Source: Alistipes senegalensis (lineage in GTDB: Bacteria > Pseudomonadota > Gammaproteobacteria > Burkholderiales > Burkholderiaceae_D). From it: a stretch of 64,000 bases of DNA. The DNA lies in NCBI GenBank assembly GCA_023664945.1, contig JAMPER010000001.1:134697-198696 (forward strand), given 5' to 3'. How positions within the stretch are numbered: the stretch's first letter is position 1; each line of letters opens with the position of its first letter. This document shows positions 10,344 through 18,218 of this stretch, piece after piece. The position numbers and the translations under genes are program-made. Under the pieces are notes generated by a model. It made no database searches. It saw only the letters and a program-made list of their open reading frames with translations, and was not told where the DNA came from.

Positions 10344-12386
10344 TCAGCCTCCTGTTGACAACTCCATCATCACCGACACCACCGTCAGCGGCAGCGGGTC
10401 ATGCTGCACAACCGCCACCTGCCCGCCGTTCGTCCATCGCCCGTCAGAGACCACCTCCACCTCATCGCTTTTCATCAGCGGCGGCGAACCCGGCGTTTCA
10501 TCCTGCCTTTGCTTGTATTCCCGCAAATGCGCCTCATCCGGCCCCGCGAAAATCCCCGAACTGCGGTACACCCGGAGCGTGCAGCGGTTCACATTCTTCG
10601 GCCTCCCCGTGCCATACCCCGAATCCATCTCCGAAAGAACCGGAAGCGTCTTCAAAACCGATGAAAACGGCAGGCCCACATGCACCCGGCTGCACGCAAA
10701 ATCCAGCGTAACCGTCCCGTTCCTTACCACCTGCTGCGGGAAAACCGCCCCGTCGCCCAGAATCGAAACCGTCTTACCCTCAAGATGATCCAGACCCGAA
10801 AACCTTAACGCCGGCTCGCCCTCATAAGACAACCCCGAATCCACAAAAAACGCCTGCGGCAAATCCCCGAAAAGCATATCGGCCATACACTCCACATACT
10901 GCCTCCTTACCCCCCCAACCTCCCGCTCCACAACCACATACAGCCTGTCGTCCCCCTCCTCCGTAATCACACAGCACGACCTGAACGCCCCGTCCGTCTC
11001 ATGCACATGCCAGCCGCCAATCCCCTCCTCCGGGATATACGTAAACCCAAGCAGCTCCCCCGTCTGCATCACCAGCCACGCCACCGGATAAGGCGAAGCC
11101 GAAAACGCCATATCCACCGTCTTCTTGCCATCAAAAAGATGCGGCGCGCGCAGGGACAAATCCCCCGTTACCATCCCGTTTGCCTGCCAGTTATAGCCCA
11201 GCTCCCGCACATGGTTCCCCCGTGCGGCCACATACAGCATAATGTTGTTCACAATCGCCGGCTGCACATCGCTTGAGCCCACATACGCCTGCGGCTTCAC
11301 CATCACATTGGCCTGCGTAATCGCCGAAGTGGAATTCGACGTGCAAAGCAGCTCCGCCGAACTCGTCAAAAGCACCAGGGAAGAAAGCGGCACCAGATGC
11401 AAAATCGTATTAGCGTCACGCGTTGCCACCCGCACCTCAATCGCATCATCGGCAGACGTCACCACCGGCATCGACATATTGCTTTCCGTGCCCGTCTTCG
11501 TCATCCACAGCGTCTGCGGCGCATTGTGCGTCCGGGCAAAACAGCGCCGCTGCTCAAAATACGTCACCGCGCCCGGATAATTCCCGGCAGAATCAAACGT
11601 TGCCTCATATTCCGGCGGCACCTTCGCCGTATTGGGCGTCACCAGGTCATCCTTCAGCGACAAATCCCGCGTCGCGCCGATATACCCGAACACCCCCGAA
11701 GACTTCTTGTACACCTTGTACTTCACCGCCCCGGCAACCGGCTGCCACGAAACCGTATTGAACGCCCCCGTACTATAGAGATTCCCCTTCACCGAAACCG
11801 CCGCCGAAGCCGCGCTCTCCTCACCATTGCCGTTTACCGCCGTCACCACATAGGTATAGGAATAATTCGTCTCCGAAGAAGAATGCACTGCCGAAACCCC
11901 TGAAGGCGCGGCAACAGCCGCCGCAAAACTGATCCTCACAAACCGCCAGTCCAGCGCCCCGTAGCGCCTCAGCTCCATCGGCGGATAATCCGGATGCACC
12001 AGCGTCATCACATCATTGGACTGCACATACTTCACCGACGCCAGGTCCGCCTGCGCATAACCATTTGGCACCTCATAAGGATTCCCCTCCTCATCCGCCA
12101 GCGTTGCGCCCGCCGTATGGAAACGGAAATACCCCTCCCCCATCTCAATCGCCATCGTCTGCGTCGTCGAATAAGTAAACCGCAACAGGCGCGCGCCCTT
12201 CTTCTTCACCTCCCCCACAAACCGGAACCCCGGCCGGTTCCGCGCCGGGCCATGCGGCAAGGCAATAAAATTGCACATCCTCGCCGCCCCCGAAGCAAAC
12301 TTGGCATCCCCCGCCCGTCCGAAAAACTCCGGTGTGACCTCCCCGCCGGCAAACGCCCCCTGAAAATGCCTGAACTGCGCCATCAC
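10344..12386 (-). CDS. Phage tail nozzle / tubular protein B-like structural protein
   Basis: The 680-residue protein opens with FQGAFAGGEVTPEFFGRAGD, then a segment with CNFIALPHGPARNRPGF. This start is widely shared by large tail proteins at this position in podovirus-like prophages, where they act as the nozzle (tubular protein B). Residues about 155-245 look like a fibronectin type III-like insert (SYTYVVTAVNGNGEESA, WQPVAGAVKYKVYKK). The gene overlaps the truncated tubular A-like gene by four bases (ATGA) and is followed after one base by the gp14-like gene, so the block was one operon. The ORF appears complete. The alternative is a generic tail protein of a short-tailed siphovirus-like prophage. 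Confidence 0.7.
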   Translation of the reverse strand: MMAQFRHFQGAFAGGEVTPEFFGRAGDAKFASGAARMCNFIALPHGPARNRPGFRFVGEVKKKGARLLRFTYSTTQTMAIEMGEGYFRFHTAGATLADEEGNPYEVPNGYAQADLASVKYVQSNDVMTLVHPDYPPMELRRYGALDWRFVRISFAAAVAAPSGVSAVHSSSETNYSYTYVVTAVNGNGEESAASAAVSVKGNLYSTGAFNTVSWQPVAGAVKYKVYKKSSGVFGYIGATRDLSLKDDLVTPNTAKVPPEYEATFDSAGNYPGAVTYFEQRRCFARTHNAPQTLWMTKTGTESNMSMPVVTSADDAIEVRVATRDANTILHLVPLSSLVLLTSSAELLCTSNSTSAITQANVMVKPQAYVGSSDVQPAIVNNIMLYVAARGNHVRELGYNWQANGMVTGDLSLRAPHLFDGKKTVDMAFSASPYPVAWLVMQTGELLGFTYIPEEGIGGWHVHETDGAFRSCCVITEEGDDRLYVVVEREVGGVRRQYVECMADMLFGDLPQAFFVDSGLSYEGEPALRFSGLDHLEGKTVSILGDGAVFPQQVVRNGTVTLDFACSRVHVGLPFSSVLKTLPVLSEMDSGYGTGRPKNVNRCTLRVYRSSGIFAGPDEAHLREYKQRQDETPGSPPLMKSDEVEVVSDGRWTNGGQVAVVQHDPLPLTVVSVMMELSTGG

Positions 12387-12601
12387 CGCCCCCTTATCCA
12401 GGCCGGAATCGCCTCCCGGTACTCCTCATGCGCCTGCGCATCCCAAAGCGCCGCCTGCCGCAAATACAGCCGCGCCTGCTCATCGGCATACCGCGCCATC
12501 TGTGCCCCCTCGCTTCCCTTGAGCAGCGGGCCCGCCAGCATCGAAGCCAGCTTCCAGGAAAGCGCCATCACAAACCCCGAAGGAAAAAGCGCCGCATCCA
12601 C
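12383..12601 (-). pseudogene. 3' fragment of a tail tubular protein A-like gene
   Basis: Only 72 codons remain, read from a GTG at 12,601. The sequence LFPSGFVMALSWKLASMLAG resembles the C-terminal part of tail tubular A/gatekeeper proteins, where an F-P-x-x-F-x-x-A-L-x-x-x-L-A pattern is followed by a charged helix. Those proteins are normally about 180-220 residues and lie directly upstream of the nozzle gene, as here. The N-terminal two thirds are missing because the frame runs straight into the primase-helicase gene on the other strand. The GTG start is probably only a track artefact. Confidence 0.65.
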
Positions 12602-12612
12602 CGCTGACCATG
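12590..12612. other. Deletion junction joining tail genes to the primase-helicase
   Basis: Left of this point the minus strand codes for the C-terminus of a tail protein. Right of it the plus strand codes for the middle of a primase-helicase, beginning TADHAYLKKKGI. Neither gene has its own N-terminus. The simplest explanation is one deletion that removed everything between a tail gene and the primase, including head and packaging genes and both 5' ends. I saw no insertion sequence at the junction. Confidence 0.7.
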
Positions 12613-14708
12613 CCTATCTCAAAAAGAAAGGCATCCGTCCTTATGGCGTAAGGGTGCATGAAGGTTCCCTGATTGTGCCTGTTATGCGCGTGGATAAATT
12701 CCTGTCGCTTCAATATATCCACCCCAGCGGCACAAAGCGCTTTATGCCAAACGGGCGCACCAAAGGCGGTTACTTCATCATTGGCCGCCCTGATCAGTCC
12801 AATATCCTGTGTGTAGCGGAAGGCTTTGCCACAGGGTCATCTATTCACGAAGCTGCCGGATATCCGGTTGCCATTGCCTTTAATGCCGGCAACCTGAAGC
12901 CGGTAGCGCAAGCCATGCGGGAACGCTTCCAGGCTATGCGCCTGGTTATCTGTGCGGATGATGATTACAAAACGGAAAGCAATCCAGGCATGAGCAAGGC
13001 AAAAGAAGCGGCTGCGGCAGTTGGCGGCGTGGTTGCCGTCCCGGATTTTGGCAATAACCGCCCGGATGGGGCAACCGACTTTAACGACCTGCACCAGGCA
13101 CAGGGTCTTGACGCCGTCAGGCAATGTATTGAGGCGGCGTTAAGCACCGGCCAAGCCAAACAAGAAGAAGGAAATGCCTTTGAAAAAGAGATTGCCCGCC
13201 TAGCTGCACTACCGCCAATCAAATATGCGCAAGAGCGGAAACCGGCTGCTAAAACGCTTGGCATTGGCGTGTCCCTGCTGGATAGCCTGATTAAAGCCGA
13301 ACAGGAAAAGGAGCAGGAACAGGCAGATTCCATCTTTGAGGAAATCGAGCCGTGGGAGACGCCGGTAAACCCTGATCTGTTGTTGCAGGAAATTACTGAT
13401 ACCATCCGGCGCTTCATTGTCTGTCAGCCAGAGACGGCACAGGCGGCGGCATTATGGGTTGCCATGACATGGTTTATGGATGTTGTACAGGTTGCGCCGC
13501 TTGCTGTCATTACCGCTCCGGAAAAGCGCTGCGGCAAAACACAGATGCTTGACGTTATCGGCAGGATGTCACGCCGCCCCCTGCCTGCAAGCAATATTTC
13601 CACGGCGGCGCTCTTTCGCTCTATCGAGCTTTGGCAGCCTACCTTGCTTATTGACGAGGCAGACGCCTTTTTGAAAGACAATGAAGAAATGCGCGGCCTG
13701 TTGAATGCAGGCCATACAAGAACATCCGCCCACACTATCCGGACTGTTGGGGATGACCATACACCCCAAAAATTCAATCTATGGGGAGCCAAGGCTATAT
13801 CAGGCATAGGACACCTTGCAGATACCCTTATGGATAGGGCAATTATCCTTGAGCTTCGCCGGAAACTGGATTGCGAGCAGGTGGAACGCATACGCCATGC
13901 AGAACCAGACCTGTTTACCAACATACAGAGAAAACTCTGCCGGTTTGCAGAAGATTGCCGGGAAAGCATCCGGCCGGCACGTCCTGATTTGCCGGAAGCA
14001 TTAAACGACCGGGCGCAGGATAATTGGGAACCCCTGCTTGCCATAGCCGATACCGCAGGCGGCCAGTGGCCGGAAATAGCGCGCGTCGCCGCCCTGAAGC
14101 TGTCAGGAAACCATGAAGCCACCCAAAGCCGGGGCGTTGAGCTGCTGGCAGACATAAAGGAAGTTTTTGAGGAAAAGAGAATAACCCGGATATTCACCAA
14201 CAAGCTGGTTGAAACGCTCTGTGAAGATTCTGAGAAATCATGGGCAACCTACAATCGGGGGAAACCTCTCACGCCAAAACAGTTATCACGCAGGTTGGCC
14301 GAATATGGCATCAGAAGCAAATCAATCCGGATTGATTACGACCGCGCAAAAGGCTTTGAACGATCCCAATTTGATGACGCTTTTGCAAGATATATTTTCT
14401 CTCCAGATACCCCCGTAGAAATCGTGACATCGGGACAAGCCAGTATTGGCGCGGGTTTTGGTGTCACGATACCCCAAAAAGTGGAATCGTGCCAAAAAGC
14501 ATCAAATAGTGACATCGTGACAAACATTGCAGAAACGACACAACCCGAAATGCCGCTGCGTCACGATTCCAAATCGTTACAAAATCAAACAGTGACACCA
14601 ATAGTGACACTGAAAGCTAGAGCTGATGCGGGTTGTCACGATTTGAGCGCTTGTCACGATTCTACAGAGGGTGCCCAAAAAAAGAAAATTATTGAGGGGG
14701 CATTATGA
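12602..14708 (+). CDS. Phage primase-helicase (TOPRIM plus DUF3631 helicase), N-terminus deleted
   Basis: About 701 codons remain. The first part is a TOPRIM-type primase segment: HAYLKKKGIRPYG, then ILCVAEGFATGSSIHEA and RLVICADDD with the metal-binding acidic residues. After a linker comes a DUF3631-like ATPase with a Walker A-like APEKRCGKTQ and Walker B LLIDEAD, typical of phage and plasmid replication proteins that primed and unwound their own DNA. The zinc-binding N-terminal part is missing at the 12,600 junction. The frame is open back to 11,994, but those codons are antisense to tail genes and not native. The last 100 residues are low complexity and coincide with a cluster of GTCACGAT repeats. 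The stop overlaps the next start (ATGA). Confidence 0.78.
14421..14660. repeat. Iteron-like cluster of GTCACGAT / ATCGTGAC in the 3' end of the primase gene
   Basis: The exact 8-mer occurs in one orientation or the other at 14,421, 14,463, 14,514, 14,560, 14,635 and 14,653. Near-copies lie at about 14,487 and 14,573, and related GTGACAC units at about 14,592 and 14,604. Six copies in 240 bases are far more than chance. Location at the end of a replication gene suggests binding sites for the replication protein, as with the iterons of phage P4, but this is inference. Confidence 0.6.
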
Positions 14709-15169
14709 ATGCTGCTGAAATTTTAAGCAAAGCGTCTCAAAGCGGGGTACTTGTTTTTCTGGATGGTGGCCGTGTCTCTTTTCGGGGAGATGAAAAAGCG
14801 GTTAATGCCATCCTGCCGGAATTGAGGGAACGCAAGGAAGCCATCCGGCAATTTCTGGAAAACGAACGCCTGTATCAGCTGGAACCTTTCCGGCTTGACG
14901 CCGCCCCAGATACCCCGGCAACGGAGCACATAAACAATATGGCGTGGGAGTTTATGCAGGCAGACGGCATGAGCTACCAAGAGGCCATCAGGGTAGCGGC
15001 AGAGATATGCGGCAAGTGTGACGTGGCAAATTGTGAGGCGGCCTATGAAAGTGTGCGGGCATTGTGGCGGCGTATCACCGGCAAGATAACCGATACCCCG
15101 CATGTTTCTGACATTGTTGCCCAATGGAACAAGCCATTTCCAAACAGGCAGGCAGATACGAGTATTTGA
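14705..15169 (+). CDS. Small prophage protein with TubC docking-like N-terminus, function unknown
   Basis: The 154-residue product starts inside the primase stop codon (ATGA), behind the strong ribosome site GAGGGGG, so it is translationally coupled to the primase gene. Residues 1-50 (ILSKASQSGVLVFLDGGRVS, then an RERKEAIRQFL helix) resemble the TubC N-terminal docking fold. Such modules are often seen as small proteins beside phage primases and mediate protein pairing. The remainder has cysteines in EICGKCDVANCEA that could bind metal but form no family signature I know. A role as a replication accessory protein is a guess from position. Confidence 0.6.
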   Translation: MNAAEILSKASQSGVLVFLDGGRVSFRGDEKAVNAILPELRERKEAIRQFLENERLYQLEPFRLDAAPDTPATEHINNMAWEFMQADGMSYQEAIRVAAEICGKCDVANCEAAYESVRALWRRITGKITDTPHVSDIVAQWNKPFPNRQADTSI

Positions 15170-15204
15170 CCTTTTTGCCACCTCTATAAAAAGGAGAAAT
15201 AACT

Positions 15205-15513
15205 ATGGAAACTTTCCAAACTAAACTTGATGTAAAACCCTGGATGGTATTTGCCGCATTTTGGGGCATGGAATATTGGAAAAACCAAAGCGGCAACCAA
15301 CAAAGCCAGGTGAGGGCGCTTGATAACGCGCTGGATATCATTTGCAAGAAATACGGTATTGATGTGGAGGATGTGCGGCGCTATTGCGAGGCTATGCCTT
15401 TTGAGCAGGTGACAGACGGGGAAACTGTTTGCCCGGATGTGGCATATCAGGCGGCATTACAAAAAGACATGGAAGATATACTTGCAGCGCAAGGGCTGAA
15501 ACCGCTTTACTGA
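15205..15513 (+). CDS. Small hypothetical prophage protein
   Basis: A 102-residue protein with a clear ribosome site (AAGGAG at 15,191-15,196) 8 bases before the ATG. It is rich in aromatic residues near the N-terminus (KPWMVFAAFWGMEYWKN) and acidic toward the C-terminus. I do not recognise the family. It lies 35 bases after the TubC-like gene in the same direction and before a terminator, so it is probably the last gene of the primase operon. Confidence 0.55.
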   Translation: METFQTKLDVKPWMVFAAFWGMEYWKNQSGNQQSQVRALDNALDIICKKYGIDVEDVRRYCEAMPFEQVTDGETVCPDVAYQAALQKDMEDILAAQGLKPLY

Positions 15514-15577
15514 ATAACGGCAAGATTGCGGCAAGATTGGACGGGCTACGCCTGCCACAGCTAAAGGGGGAGGTTGG

Positions 15578-15606
15578 AAAAGGGGTACAGATAATACCCC
15601 TTTTTT
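15578..15606 (+). terminator. Rho-independent terminator of the primase operon
   Basis: The arms AAAAGGGGTA and TACCCCTTTT pair perfectly around a 7-base loop and run into six T residues. It lies 65 bases after the last rightward gene, so it ends the primase operon. The A-rich left flank could also allow weak termination of leftward transcripts. Confidence 0.8.
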
Positions 15607-15730
15607 GTTGCTGGATAACTACGCACCCTGATATAAAAATAGCGTAATAAAATCAACATGTTGCAGTCATGTATTGATGCAAAAACAGGTGCATAAGTAC
15701 GCAAATAAGTACGCATTTGCGCGGCGGCAG

Positions 15731-16024
15731 CTACTCCCCGAAGTCAAACCCCTTTAGCCTGGCGGCCATACCGGCTGCCCGGCTGGTATCTGGCGGCGTA
15801 TCGTCTGACGGGTCTTGCAAGCGCTGGCGCGGCGGCGCTTTCACAAAGGCATCATGCAGTTTCTTGATAGCGAGCATGGCCTGCACATATTCCGCCGCCC
15901 AGGCAGGCGCCCCGGATGAAGCCCAGGCATTGACTGTGTTTTTATGCAAATCCATTTTTCGCGCAATATCAGCCTGTTTCCAGCCAAGCATCTTTAGCGC
16001 TGCCTTAAACTCTTCCCCTGTCAT
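15731..16024 (-). CDS. Cro/CI-like helix-turn-helix regulator of the prophage
   Basis: The 97-residue protein (from ATG 16,024) has an N-terminal helix-turn-helix: LKMLGWKQADIARKMDLHKN followed by TVNAWASSG, the pattern of phage Cro-like repressors. I chose the ATG at 16,024 because AAAGGG lies 5 bases upstream; a TTG at 16,039 in the same frame overlaps that site. A perfect -10 (TATAAT, minus strand) sits at 16,059-16,064. The C-terminal third is disordered and proline-rich. It is transcribed in the same direction as the integrase and toward the terminator of the primase operon, so it may control integrase or primase expression. Confidence 0.75.
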   Translation of the reverse strand: MTGEEFKAALKMLGWKQADIARKMDLHKNTVNAWASSGAPAWAAEYVQAMLAIKKLHDAFVKAPPRQRLQDPSDDTPPDTSRAAGMAARLKGFDFGE

Positions 16025-16039
16025 GCCATCCCTTTGCAA

Positions 16040-16258
16040 ACAGTCATGAATAATTCACATTATATAGTACATTTTTATTCATAATATACCTTTGCATGTG
16101 ATTATTAATTTAACATAAAATACGTTATGCGCAATTACACATGTGGATAACTTTTTGCCTATCCCCGGAAACCTGCGCCAGGACTATGTTTCCGGCAACC
16201 CCATATTTGCACAACAAATAAGCAGCAGGATTAGGCAATCTTTTTCCCTGACTTGATT
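16040..16258. promoter_or_regulatory. AT-rich prophage intergenic region with a perfect DnaA box
   Basis: This 219-base gap is much more AT-rich than its surroundings. It holds the -10 of the regulator gene (TATAAT on the minus strand, 16,059-16,064) and a perfect DnaA box (TGTGGATAA, 16,142-16,150, the complement of TTATCCACA). No ORF of note is present. The region could be a regulator operator or part of a replication origin. A single DnaA box is weak evidence for an origin. Confidence 0.5.
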
Positions 16259-17485
16259 TCATGCCGCCTTGCTTGGCAAGTGCAGGATTTTGCCTGCCTT
16301 CAGGCTATCCAGGTAATCAGCCCATGCCTGCATCATGCGCTTGCGCTCTGGCAAGTGGGCTGTCCTGTTATATGCCCGTCCATTTGGGTCTTTTACAGCG
16401 TGGGCAAGCTGGTGTTCTATCAGGTCAGGCCGGCAGCCAAGCACTTCATCCAGTATGGTACGTGCCATTGCCCTGAAACCGTGCCCTGTCATTTCATCTT
16501 TGGGTATGCCCATGCGGCGTAATGCGGCCAGTATGGCGTTGTCGCTCATTGGCCTTTCGCCTGTTCTCGCGCTGGGGAAAACATACGGGCTATTTCCTGT
16601 CAGCGGTTGCAGTTCTTTGAGGATGGAAACAACCTGCCGGGCAAGGGGGACGATGTGAGGCGTTTTTGTTTTGGTTACGAAGTAACGCCATTCTGCTGTA
16701 TCAAAGTCAATATCTGCCCATTTTGCCTTGCGGAGTTCACCGGGGCGTACAAACACATACGGGGCTATTTTGAGGGCACAGGCAACCGGGAAGGTACCGG
16801 TATAGCTGTCAATCATGCGGAGTATTTGAACCACCTGTTTAGGGTCTGTGACAGCGGCAAAGTGGCCGGAATTGACTGGAGAGAGCGCACCTTTTAATGC
16901 GCCTGTTGGGTCACTGTCTGCCCGCCCGGTTGCCACGGCATAGCGGTGTATTTGCCCGCAAATGCTTTTTACGCGGTGTGCAGTCTCAATAGCCCCGCGC
17001 TCCTCTATCCGGCGAAAGACTGCCAGATATTCAGGTGCGGTTATACCAGCAATAGGGCGTGTCCCTATCCAGGGGAAAACATCTGCCTGCAATCGCGCTA
17101 TCACTCTGCTTGCATGAGATTCAACCCATGATGGTTTCTGCTTGGCAAACCATTCCAGCGCGATAACCTCAAAGCTGTTTGCCGCCGCCTCTTTTCTGGC
17201 GGCTTTCTGTGCCTTTTTGTTTTCGCCGGGGTCTATATCCTGCTGTAAAAGCGTTTTTGCTTCCTGCCGCCGTTTCCGGGCTTCGCCAAGGGATATATCG
17301 GGGTATTTGCCAAATGCAAGGGTTTTTTCCTTACCCCCAAAACGGTATTTCATACGCCAGTATTTCCCGCCGTCAGGGTTGACCAGCAGATACAGGCCGC
17401 CGCCATCTGCCAGCTTGTAGGGCTTTTCTTTTGGCTTGGCATTGCGCGGTTGAACGTCAGTAAGCGGCGGGATAATTTTTGCCAT
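16259..17485 (-). CDS. int: P4-type tyrosine integrase (ssrA-specific)
   Basis: The 408-residue protein begins with a DUF4102-like arm-binding domain (LADGGGLYLLVNPDGGKYWR, then LAFGKYPDISLGEAR). The catalytic domain shows the first Arg in FVRPGELRKAKW, the H-x-x-R box in HGFRAMARTIL, a His in EHQLAHAV and the nucleophile Tyr in RAYNRTAH. These are the conserved active-site residues of tyrosine recombinases, so the enzyme looks functional. The gene starts 187 bases from the tmRNA 3' end, and this family commonly integrates at the 3' ends of tRNA and tmRNA genes; together these indicate ssrA as target. The start codon follows an array of GGGGGTA motifs that may be its arm sites. Confidence 0.93.
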   Translation of the reverse strand: MAKIIPPLTDVQPRNAKPKEKPYKLADGGGLYLLVNPDGGKYWRMKYRFGGKEKTLAFGKYPDISLGEARKRRQEAKTLLQQDIDPGENKKAQKAARKEAAANSFEVIALEWFAKQKPSWVESHASRVIARLQADVFPWIGTRPIAGITAPEYLAVFRRIEERGAIETAHRVKSICGQIHRYAVATGRADSDPTGALKGALSPVNSGHFAAVTDPKQVVQILRMIDSYTGTFPVACALKIAPYVFVRPGELRKAKWADIDFDTAEWRYFVTKTKTPHIVPLARQVVSILKELQPLTGNSPYVFPSARTGERPMSDNAILAALRRMGIPKDEMTGHGFRAMARTILDEVLGCRPDLIEHQLAHAVKDPNGRAYNRTAHLPERKRMMQAWADYLDSLKAGKILHLPSKAA

Positions 17486-17508
17486 ATCAGCACCTATGGG
17501 GGCATTCG

Positions 17509-17561
17509 TTTGGGGGTATCTGTTTTGGGGTACCGGAATATACCCCCAAAAGTACCCCCAT
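17509..17561. repeat. Inverted and repeated GGGGGTA motifs, candidate integrase arm sites
   Basis: TTTGGGGGTAT (17,509-17,519) is repeated exactly in inverted orientation as ATACCCCCAAA (17,540-17,550). A further TACCCCCAT follows at 17,553-17,561, and a shorter GGGGTA at about 17,527. They lie between the integrase start and the attachment site, where arm-type binding sites and integrase autoregulation would be expected. Confidence 0.5.
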
Positions 17562-17595
17562 ATTTCCCGGATGTCAACGAACGTTACCGGACGTT

Positions 17596-17639
17596 AAAAA
17601 ACAAAAAGCCCGCGTAAACTCTTGGTTTTAGACGGGTTA
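17596..17639 (-). terminator. Rho-independent terminator downstream of ssrA, supplied by the prophage
   Basis: On the minus strand, CCCGTCTAAA and TTTACGCGGG form a 10-base stem with a single mismatch (and one G-T pair) around an 8-base loop. This is followed by CTTTTTGTTTTTT. It lies 33 bases beyond the tmRNA 3' end, inside the prophage, so it probably ends tmRNA transcription and shields the integrase from it. Confidence 0.75.
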
Positions 17640-17672
17640 TTGGACTTTATAGAACGGTAAAAAACAGGTTGA

Positions 17673-17700
17673 TGGTGGAGGCGGCGGGTTTCGAACCCGC
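17673..17700. other. attR: Prophage right attachment site (3' end of ssrA)
   Basis: The T-arm and acceptor end of tmRNA (TTCGAA loop through terminal CCA) lies at the prophage boundary. The recombining core is expected to be a direct repeat of part of this segment at the other prophage end, which is outside the window. I found no second copy in positions 1-17,000, so the exact core length cannot be given. Confidence 0.6.
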
Positions 17701-18031
17701 GTCCAGAAGCCCTCTACAGACAGATCTACATACTTAGTTGCGCCTTTTGGTTTAACCCTTCCGCCGCGGACGAACACGCTGCGAAAAGACGAGCTGCCAA
17801 CAATTTAACTTCAGGCCCGGCAACCCTGCCCAAAGCGGTTTCCTGTGTATGACCCTGCCGCCCGAAGGCCCGCCCCAGGAACAAGACGGTGCAGGGATGG
17901 CCGGGATTAAGCGGCCAGTGCGTAACTTTTATCGTTAGCGTTTACTTCATTCTGGACAGATTTACGAGATACCCAGATGCTCGGTATGCCCTGCGCTGCT
18001 TTGCAACCCCTGTCGAATCCAAATCGCCCCC
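17673..18031 (-). ncRNA. ssrA: Transfer-messenger RNA (tmRNA)
   Basis: The RNA rescues stalled ribosomes by trans-translation with SmpB. Both ends are visible on the minus strand: the 5' end GGGGGCGATTTGGATTCGAC (18,031 downward) and the 3' end with T-loop TTCGAAA, CCTCC and ACCA (17,673). The seven acceptor pairs are all formed, including a G3-U70 wobble, the identity element for alanyl-tRNA synthetase. The tag frame at 17,907-17,939 encodes ANDKSYALAA followed by TAA. At 359 bases the length is normal. The prophage lies directly beyond the 3' end and restores the sequence, so the gene should still work. A TATAAT -10 lies upstream. Confidence 0.97.
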
Positions 18032-18057
18032 GGAAGTTCCAATGCCAGAGAACAGGT

Positions 18058-18063
18058 ATTATA
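18058..18063 (-). promoter_or_regulatory. -10 element of the tmRNA promoter
   Basis: A perfect TATAAT on the minus strand lies 27 bases upstream of the mature tmRNA 5' end. This leaves a short leader for RNase P to remove. I see no convincing -35 at the usual distance. Confidence 0.6.
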
Positions 18064-18218
18064 CCACCAATATGCCGCCCATACCGCCCGGCATCCTTAT
18101 CCCCTTCTGCCATACTGCAACCTCCGTGCAAAAAACCGGCCTGCCCTTTCATGCCTGCAAACACACCACGCCCCTATCCGGTACAATTTCATTCATCTGA
18201 ACAAAAAGGAACCTTCCC

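Larger units (their letters stand above)
1..17700. mobile_element. Defective podovirus-like prophage in the 3' end of ssrA (left end outside window)
   Basis: The right boundary is set by the 3' end of the tmRNA gene (17,673) and an adjacent tyrosine integrase gene reading away from it, the usual arrangement for integrases that use tRNA or tmRNA genes. Inside are a Cro-like regulator, small unknown genes, a 5'-truncated primase-helicase and a leftward block of tail and ejection genes. No portal, capsid, terminase, holin or endolysin gene is visible, and two truncated genes meet near 12,600, so I infer a large internal deletion. The left attachment site is not in the window, so total length is unknown. 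Part of the remnant also carries a frameshift, so it is unlikely to be able to form virions. Confidence 0.85.

Noticed and set aside
11994..12600. Upstream part of the primase frame as a native N-terminus
   Set aside because: These codons are antisense to the nozzle and tubular A-like genes and show no primase similarity; the frame is open only by chance across the junction.
16040..16258. A full replication origin
   Set aside because: Only one DnaA box and no iterons are seen here, so I kept it as a possible regulatory region.
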